64,000 nucleotides of DNA, taken from contig JAIGNY010000912.1 in assembly GCA_020152595.1 (NCBI GenBank), positions 827,001 through 891,000 of the forward strand. The letters are read 5' to 3'. Numbering within the stretch: the stretch's first letter is position 1; every line of letters starts with the position of its first letter. The DNA is from Chiridota heheva (Eukaryota > Echinodermata > Holothuroidea > Apodida > Chiridotidae). The notes beneath the pieces are model-generated. The model searched no databases and was not told the origin of the DNA. It saw only the letters and a program-made list of their open reading frames with translations. A program made the translations under genes and the position numbers. Below are positions 57,100-64,000 of this stretch, one piece after another.

Positions 57100-60000
57100 C
57101 CCGACCAATGTGTAGGGGAGTGTCCCCCGCCGTGTGGTGTTTCATGATCTCTTAGATATCGCCATTTTTAGTGTCAAATCATCTTACATAGTACCTCCGA
57201 AAGAATGAGCTTAGTAAAACAGGTTTTCATGACTATTTTTTGCACAGTTTAAATTGCAATCTTTCTAATTCTTGTTTTGCGCAGAGGGCAGTGTCCCGCA
57301 AGGCAGTGTCCCGCACCGTGCGGCGTGCTTGATCTCTCAGATATCGTGACTTATAGTTTCAAACCATGTCAAATAGTACCTCAGTCTGTAAGAATGAGTA
57401 TAGTGAGACACTGGGGTTTTCATTACTATTTTTTGCAGTTTAAATTGCAATCTTTTTCATTCCTTTTTTGTGCAGCGGGAGTGTCCCCCGTCGTGTGGTG
57501 TTTCATGATCTCTCAGATATCGCCATTTTTAGTGTCAAATCACGTTAAATAGTACCTCCGAAAGAATGAGGTTAGTGAAACAGGTTTTCATGACTATTTT
57601 TTGCACAGTTTAAATTGCAATCTTTCTAATTCTTGTTTTGTGCAGAGGGCAGTGTCCCGCAAGGCAGTGTCCCGCACCGTGCGGCGTTCTTGATCTCTCA
57701 GATATCGTGACTTTTAGTTTCAAACCATGTTAAAAAGTACCTCTGTAAGAATGAGTATAGTGAAACAGGTTTTCATGACTATTTTTTGCACAGTTTAAAT
57801 TGCAATTTTTCTAATCCTTGTTTTGTGCAGAGGGCAGTGTCCCCCACCATGTGGTGTTTCTTGATCTCTCAGATACCGCGATTTTTAGTGTCAAACCATA
57901 TTAAATAATATCTCTGAAAGAATGAGTATAGTAAAACAATTTTTCATGACTACATTTTGCAAAGTTTTAAATTGCAATCTTTCTAATCCTTGTTTTGTTC
58001 AGGGGGAAGTGTCCCCCACCGTGTGGTGTTTCTTGATCTCTGAGATAACGTTTGTTAGTGTCAAGCCATGTTAAATAGTACCTACGAACAGACGAAAGAA
58101 TGAGTATAGTGAAACAGGTTTTCATACCTATATTTTGCACAATTTAAATTGTATTGTTTCTAATCCTTGTTTTGTGCAGGGGTGAAGTGTCCCCACCATG
58201 TAGTGTTTCTTGATCTATAATATACCGCGATTGTTAGTGTCAAGCCATGATAAATCGTACCTCCAAAAGAATGAGTATAGTGAAACAGTTTTGTATGACT
58301 ATTTTCTGCACAGTTTAAATTGCTATCTTTATCATTCTTGTTTTGTGCAAGGAGAGTATCCCCCGCCGTGAGGTGTTTAATGATCTCTCAGATATCGCCA
58401 TTTTTAGTATAAAATCATGTTAAATAGTACCCCGAAAGAATGAGTATAGTGAAACAGGTTTTCATGACTATTTTTTGCAGTTTAAATTGCAATCTTTCTA
58501 ATTCTTGTTTTGCGCAGAGGGCAGTGTCCCGCACCGTGCGGCGTTCTTGATCTCTCAGATATTGTGACTTTTAGTTTCAAACCATGTTAAATAATACCTC
58601 TGTAAGAATGAGTATAGTGAAACAGGGTTTCATGGTTATTTCTTGTTTAGCTTAAATTGTAATTTGTCTAATCTTTGTTTTGTGCAAAGGGAAGTGTCCC
58701 CCACCGTTTCTTGATCTCTCAGATACCACGATTTTTAGTGTCAAACCATGTTAAATTTTACCTTCAAAATAATGAATATTTTGAAACAGGTTTTCATGAC
58801 TAATTTTTCCACAGGTTGAATTGCAATCTTTCTAATCGTTGTTTTGTGCAGTGGGAAGTGTCCCTCATCGTGTGGTGTTTTATGATCTCTCAGATCATTT
58901 TTAGTGTCAAACCATGTTAAATAGTACCTCCGAAAGAATGAGCTTAGTGAAACAGGTTTTTATGACTATTTTTTGCACAGTTTAAATTGCAATCTTTCTA
59001 ATTTTTGTTTTGCGCAGAGGGCAGTGTCCCGCAAGGCAGTGTCCCGCACCGTGCGGCGTGCTTGATCTCTCAGATATCGTGACTTATAGTTTCAAACCAT
59101 GTTAAATAGTACTTCTGTAAGAATGAGTATAGTGAGACAATGGGGTTTTCATTACTGTTTTTTGCAATTTAAATTGCAATTTTTTCCTTCCTTTTTTGTG
59201 CAGCGGGAGTGTCCCCCGTCGTGTGGTGTTTCATGATCTCTCAGATATTGCCATTTTTAGTGTCAAATCATGTTAAATAGTACCTCCGAAAGAATGAGTA
59301 TAGTGAAACAGGTTTAATGACTATTTTTTGCACAGTTTAAATTGCAATCTTTCTAATTCTTGGTTTGTGCAGAAGGCAGTGTCCCGCCCCGTGCGGCGTT
59401 CTTAATCTCTCAGATATCGTGACTTTTAGTTTTAAACCATGTTAAATAGTACTTCTGTAAGAATGAGTATAGTGAGACAGGCTTTCATGATTATTTTTTG
59501 CACAGTTTAAATTGTATTGTTTGTAATCTTTGTTTTGTGCAGGGGTGAAGTGTCCCCACCATGTAGTGTTTCTTGATCTATAATATACCGCGATTGTTAG
59601 TGTCAAGCCATGATAAATCGTACCTCCAAAAGAATGAGTATAGTAAAATAGTTTTTCATGACTATTTTCTGCACAGTTTAAATTGCTATCTTTATCATTC
59701 TTGTTTTGTGCAAGGAGAGTATCTCCCGCCGTGAGGTGTTTTATGATCTCTCATATACCGCGATTTTTAGTATAAAATCATGTTAAATAGTACATCTGAA
59801 GGAATAAGTATAGTAAAACAATTTTTCATGACTAGTTTTTTTCACAGTTTAAATTGTAACCTTTAATCCTCGTTTTGTGTAAGCGCAGTGTCCCGCATCG
59901 TGTGGTTTTTTTTCATCTCTCAGATATCGCCATTTTTAGTGTCAAACCATGTTAAATAGTACCTCCGAAAGAATGAGTATAGTGAGACAGGTTTTCATGA

Positions 60001-61400
60001 GTTTTTTCTGCACACTTTAAATTGCATTCTTTATCATTCTTGTTTTTGCAGAGGGAGTGTCCACCACCGTTTGGTGTTTCATGATTACTCAGATACCGCG
60101 ATATTTAGAGTCAAGCCATGGTAAATAGTACCCTTGAAAGAATGAGTATAGTGAAACACGTTTTCGTGACTATTTTTTGTACAGTTTAAATTGCAATCTT
60201 TCTAATCCTTGTTTTGGGCTAAGGGCAGTGTCCCCACCGTGTGGCATTTCTTGATCTCTCATATACCGCGAATTTCAGAGTCAAACCATATTGAATAGTA
60301 CCTCTGAAAGAATGATTACAGTGAAACAGGGTTTCATGGCTATTTCTTGCCCAGTTTAAATTGTAATTTTTCTAATCCTTGTTTTGTGCAAAAAGAAGTG
60401 TCTCCCACCGTTTCTTGGTCTCGCAGATATCACTGCAATTTTTAGTGTCAAACCATCTTAAATTTTGCTTCCAAAATAATGAATATTCTAAAACAGGTTT
60501 TCATGACTATTTTTTGCACAGTTTAAATTGCAATCTTTCTAATTCTTGTTTTGCGCAGAGGGCAGTGTCCCGCACGGTGCGGCGCTCTTGAACTCTCAGA
60601 TATCGCGACTTTTAGTGTCAAGCCATGTTAAATAGTACCTCTGTGAGAATAAGTAGAGTGAGACAGATTTTCATGACTGTTTTTTGCACAGTTTAAATTG
60701 TAATCTTTCTTTACCTTGTTTTGTGAACGGGGCAGTGTTCCCACCGTGCAGGAGGAAGTGTCCCCTACCGTGTGTCGATTCTTGATTTCTAGCTCTCAGA
60801 TCCCGCGATTTTTAGTGTCAAGCCATGTTAAATAATACCTCCGAAAGAACGAGCATAGTGAAACAGGTTTTCATGTCTATTTCTTCCACAGTTTAAATTG
60901 CAATCTTTCTAATCCTTGTTTTGTGCAGGGATCAGTGTCCGCCACCAGTGTGGTGTTTTTTGATCTCTCAGATTCCGTGATTTATAGTGTCAAGCCATAT
61001 TAAAGAGTACCTCCAAAAGAATGAGTATAGTTGAAACACGTTTTCATGACTATTTTTTGCAATTAAATTGCAATCTTTCTAATCCTTGTTTTAACTGAGG
61101 GCAGTGTTCCCACCGTGTGGCGTTTCTTCGTCTCTCAGATATCGCGATGTTTAGTGTCAAACCATGAGCTAGTACCTCTGAAAGAATGATTACAGTGAAA
61201 CAGTGTTTCATGACTATTTCTTGCCCAGTTTAAATTGTTATCTTTCTAATCCTTGTTTTGTGCATGGGGCAGTGTCCCCCACCGTGCACAGCGAAGTGTC
61301 CCCCACCGTGTGGCGTTTCTTGATCTCTAGCTCTCAGATACCGCGATTTTTAGTGTCAAATCATGCTAAATAGTACCTCCAAAAGAATGAGTATTGCAAA
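57100..61400 (+). repeat. ~173 bp satellite array, ~25 copies
   Basis: The unit order is gtgtccc(c/g)c(g/a)ccgtg(t/c)gg(t/c)gtt, tgatctctcagata(t/c)cg, ttttagtgtcaaaccatgtt, aaatagtacctc, gaaagaatgagtatagtgaa, acaggttttcatgactattt, tttgcacagtttaaattgca and atctttctaatccttgtttt gtgcag. Spacing is 165-190 bp. Blocks recur at a distance: gcagtgtcccgcaaggcag at 57288 and 59021 (1733 bp = 10 units), and ggtgaagtgtccccaccatg at 58181 and 59544. Open frames inside are by-products. Confidence 0.95.
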
Positions 61401-62219
61401 AATTTACCGACTCGCTGTTCACCTGTAGTACTCCGTGACCATGGGGAACACCCCTTATGAGACTGCGGGCACCACTTATAACGGTGGGCATTTAACGAGT
61501 TTTACATTACGACGAGTAGAGCTGTAGAGACGAATGTACAAGTTTTCGCATCGAAACATCCGACAAAACAACTGGCCAATAACCGGGAGGAAGGGGAGTT
61601 GCACCCCCAACAAGAAAAGTAAAATACAAGCATTTACAGGTAAAAAGAAAAAGGTGGGTACTTTATGAAGTGTAATGAGAGAGAGAGAGTACAGGGGGAG
61701 GCTCCAGTAGCATAAGGGAAGAGATGAAAAAATAAATGTGTGTGTGTTTGGCGTAGTGAGGCGCAGTAAGTGTGGCGGGGAGGGGCTGTTGTTGTTAGGC
61801 ATTGTATGTAGCTCTTTCTAAAACTTGATTTTATGGCTTTGTTGAGCCTTGCTGGGCTAAAAAAAGGACTTATTTTGCTGCCAAAAGGTCTTATTTGGTT
61901 TACCTTTTGTCTTTTCTCAAAATGTGTGATGGAGAATAACAAAAAGTTAAATATTAATTTTCCTTTAACATTTTCTATTCCTGCATGATATTTTTCGTAA
62001 AATACATCGTATTTTATCTATTCAAGTTTAAATTTCTGTAGGCCTATTATATAATTCTTATAGACGTTTTTAGATTGGAGCCAGGCGCGGTAGTCTATTG
62101 ACTGGGGTGTAATAAATAAAAGATTTGACAGCCTAACATTAACACATATCCCATTTGAAAAAAGAAAGAAAAAAAAACTGCCTCCCTGAGAGAATTTTAC
62201 CTTTCCGGCTGTTTGCCTA
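61401..62219. other. No gene recognised
   Basis: Overlapping minus-strand open frames at 61476-61942 have no family I can name. A gagagagagaga run is at 61677, and tgtgtgtgtgtttgg lies near 61738. Confidence 0.45.
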
Positions 62220-62770
62220 TACCCATTTCGGAGGTATATAAATTGAAAGTAATTAGTAAAAATGAAGGACAAACTGTTAAAATCAGTGAAATTTTTTGAA
62301 GAATTGAAGGAAAATTTCCGAAAAGTTACCCCAAAATCCAAAACTTGAATAAATTTTTTCCAAAAAGCCAAGAAAATTGCTCGGAAAGGAAGGAAATCTC
62401 CCGAACTGCCGAAAATGAATAAAAATATCCGAGGAAAACTGATATTTGACAGGATTTCACCTCAGTTGTATGTCTTCTTTCTAGGTGTTAGGTCAAATTT
62501 TGACATTTTTAACATACAATTTACAATTGAGTAAAATTGGAAGTTTTTAAGAATTTGGCAAAGTTTCCTGAAAATTGATAAAGAATTCCACAAAATCAAG
62601 GAATTTTCCCGTAAATTAAAACAACAAAAAACAAAAGAAAATTTCCGAAAGTGAAGGAAATTTCCCGAAAATGAAAATAATTTCCTGGGAAAACTGATAT
62701 GTACCTGTATGCGCTCCTTCAAGTTGGGAGGTCAAATTAGGAAATTTTTAGAAAAAAAAGTCAATAATAT
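62220..62770. repeat. ggaaattt/gaaaattt-rich low-complexity segment
   Basis: The words aatttccgaaa, ggaaatttcccgaaaa, gaaggaaa and gggaggtcaaat recur many times. Similar wording in the other orientation occurs at 34140-34320 and 56150-56350. It is probably a diverged interspersed or simple repeat. Confidence 0.5.
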
Positions 62771-63250
62771 TAAAGAGAAATTTAAAATCATAGAAAATTT
62801 GGTAATATTTAACAACATTTCCCAGAAATTGCAGTAAATGTTTCGATTACAGCAACATTTAATGGGATATGACGCGGTTTGTGCGCTTCTTAGCCTTAGC
62901 ATACATGTATAGGACTGTAGGAACCATTTCGGTTTTAGGAACGCCATCACGCAGTGCCACGTTTATGTGTGCGATGCGCATTGTAAATGAACTACAATTT
63001 TGAAGCAAAAAAACCTTGAAATATCCTTGTGAACGGTATATCGCATACACTTAAGTAAAAAAGTTCAACTAGTGGTCAAAATCGGTATATTAAATGACAA
63101 CTTGGCTTCAAACTCTTATTTCTTGTTTCGTATAATTCTAAACCTTAAGTTTTACCGACCTCAGTGATACCAGATTAACGGATTAACTGACAAATCTTAA
63201 TTTTTACCAATGTGTCCCAAAAATTTGGAATGTGAGACACCCCCCCCCTC
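62771..63250. other. No gene recognised
   Basis: Anonymous AT-rich DNA. Confidence 0.5.
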
Positions 63251-63269
63251 CTACTTCTCTCCCCCTCCC

Positions 63270-63480
63270 AACCACCACACACACACCCAGTATTTATGCT
63301 CCTGATTGGAGCTACAATCAATGTTCCACGTAAAGGAGCAAAATCCTGGTCCGATGAAATTGTTGCCTGTTGCAACAGATTTGTTTTCAGAAATTGGTAT
63401 AGCTTCCCAATGGTCAGGGCCGAATATTGTCTGAAAGACTGGGTAACCAACAGTCCAATGCACACCTAATTTGGCACCTG
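63270..63480 (-). CDS. Candidate exon or transposon remnant, product unknown
   Basis: The minus-strand open stretch reads VHWTVGYPVFQTIFGPDHWE, then AIPISENKSVATGNNFIGPG and FCSFTWNIDCSSNQEHKYW. Codon and residue composition look protein-like. A possible acceptor (cggatgacatgcag) lies just upstream near 63483. It runs into a CA/C-rich tract without a clear donor. A second overlapping frame is also open, so this remains tentative. I recognise no family. Confidence 0.25.
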
Positions 63481-64000
63481 CATGTCATCCGCGTAAAATA
63501 AGAAAAGTTTGGCTTTGTGGGGCAAGAATCACAGGCGTCATAAACAACCGTAAGAAGCCTTATTTAATTTGCCATTGGTCTGTTGGTTAAGGGTTTTGGA
63601 ACTAAAGTTGAATGGAAACAAGCAAACATTCGCAAGGGTATAAAAAGATAGAACTTGACGTATTTTATATGCGCATATCAAAAAGAAAAAAAAGGAAAAA
63701 AAAAAATCAAACTTGTGAGAGTTTCCTCCATTTTATATACTTTCTTGACTAAAATAATGCATCAATTTGTTAAGAGGTTTCTTTTCAATATACATGAAAC
63801 ACGTAAGGCATTTTACCAGACATCTTAATATAAAATAATATATCTTTCAATTACGTCGAATTATATAAAGGAAACCAGCATATTGGTATATAAATATAAT
63901 TCTCTTATTTTTCAAGGAATACAGAGAAAATTTACACAAAATAAAGAATTATATACCTTATTAATAAATAACACACTCGATTTTGCACTGACACAGTATC
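63481..64000. other. No gene recognised
   Basis: AT-rich DNA with a poly-A-rich run near 63685-63710. Confidence 0.5.

Noticed and set aside
57277-60591. Open frames within the 173 bp satellite
   Set aside because: They are short, change frame with unit-length differences, and repeat the satellite.

Overview
This 64 kb window is AT-rich eukaryotic (animal) genomic DNA. It has spliced genes with consensus GT..AG borders, several kinds of non-LTR retrotransposon, a Gypsy/Gmr1-like LTR element, a pogo/Tigger-like DNA transposon, and an unusually high load of minisatellites. The mix of Gmr1-like Gypsy, I-like, CR1/L2-like and RTE-like LINEs with a psq-type DDE transposase suggests a marine invertebrate, perhaps an echinoderm or another deuterostome. 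That placement is an inference and the sequence does not prove it.

The one convincing host gene is an alkaline ceramidase (ACER2-like) on the minus strand. Four coding exons can be placed to the base: 32411-32322, 29517-29261, 22226-22089 and 15505-15190. They splice in consistent phases to a 266-residue protein that keeps the conserved DWCEDNY start, the FHATLS..GQLLDE core and the YLHCFWH motif. Its introns hold a 2.9 kb array of a ~40 bp unit, a 2.2 kb array of a 22 bp unit, a 0.7 kb hairpin-forming 39 bp array, a truncated LINE and smaller repeats.

Layout. 0-1.4 kb: a LINE 3' part split by a nested opposite-strand I-like LINE tail. 2.0-2.6 kb: a 70 bp tandem repeat. 2.8-5.9 kb: a decayed pogo/Tigger-like transposase whose helix-turn-helix segment has expanded into about 22 in-frame copies. 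6.2-11.5 kb: assorted repeats, including a two-module satellite. 13-33 kb: the ceramidase gene and its repeat-filled introns. 33-36.6 kb: a tRNA-like sequence and an interspersed repeat. 37.4-41.1 kb: a CR1/L2-like LINE (minus strand) split by a second copy of the two-module satellite. 41.1-41.7 kb: a tandemised LINE 3' UTR. 42-47 kb: LINE 3' fragments and a large 14/16 bp array. 48.6-52.6 kb: a Gmr1-like LTR retrotransposon with SCAN-like gag, CCHC knuckle and protease. 53-53.9 kb: an internally deleted LINE. 56.9-61.4 kb: a ~173 bp satellite array with an inverted unit at its left edge. 61.4-64 kb: mostly anonymous DNA.

There is no operon-like organisation. The window shows a small gene stretched by tandem-repeat growth and nested transposon insertion. 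The most unusual item is the amplified DNA-binding-helix array inside the transposase. Most long open frames here come from tandem repeats whose unit lacks stop codons, and they are not genes.
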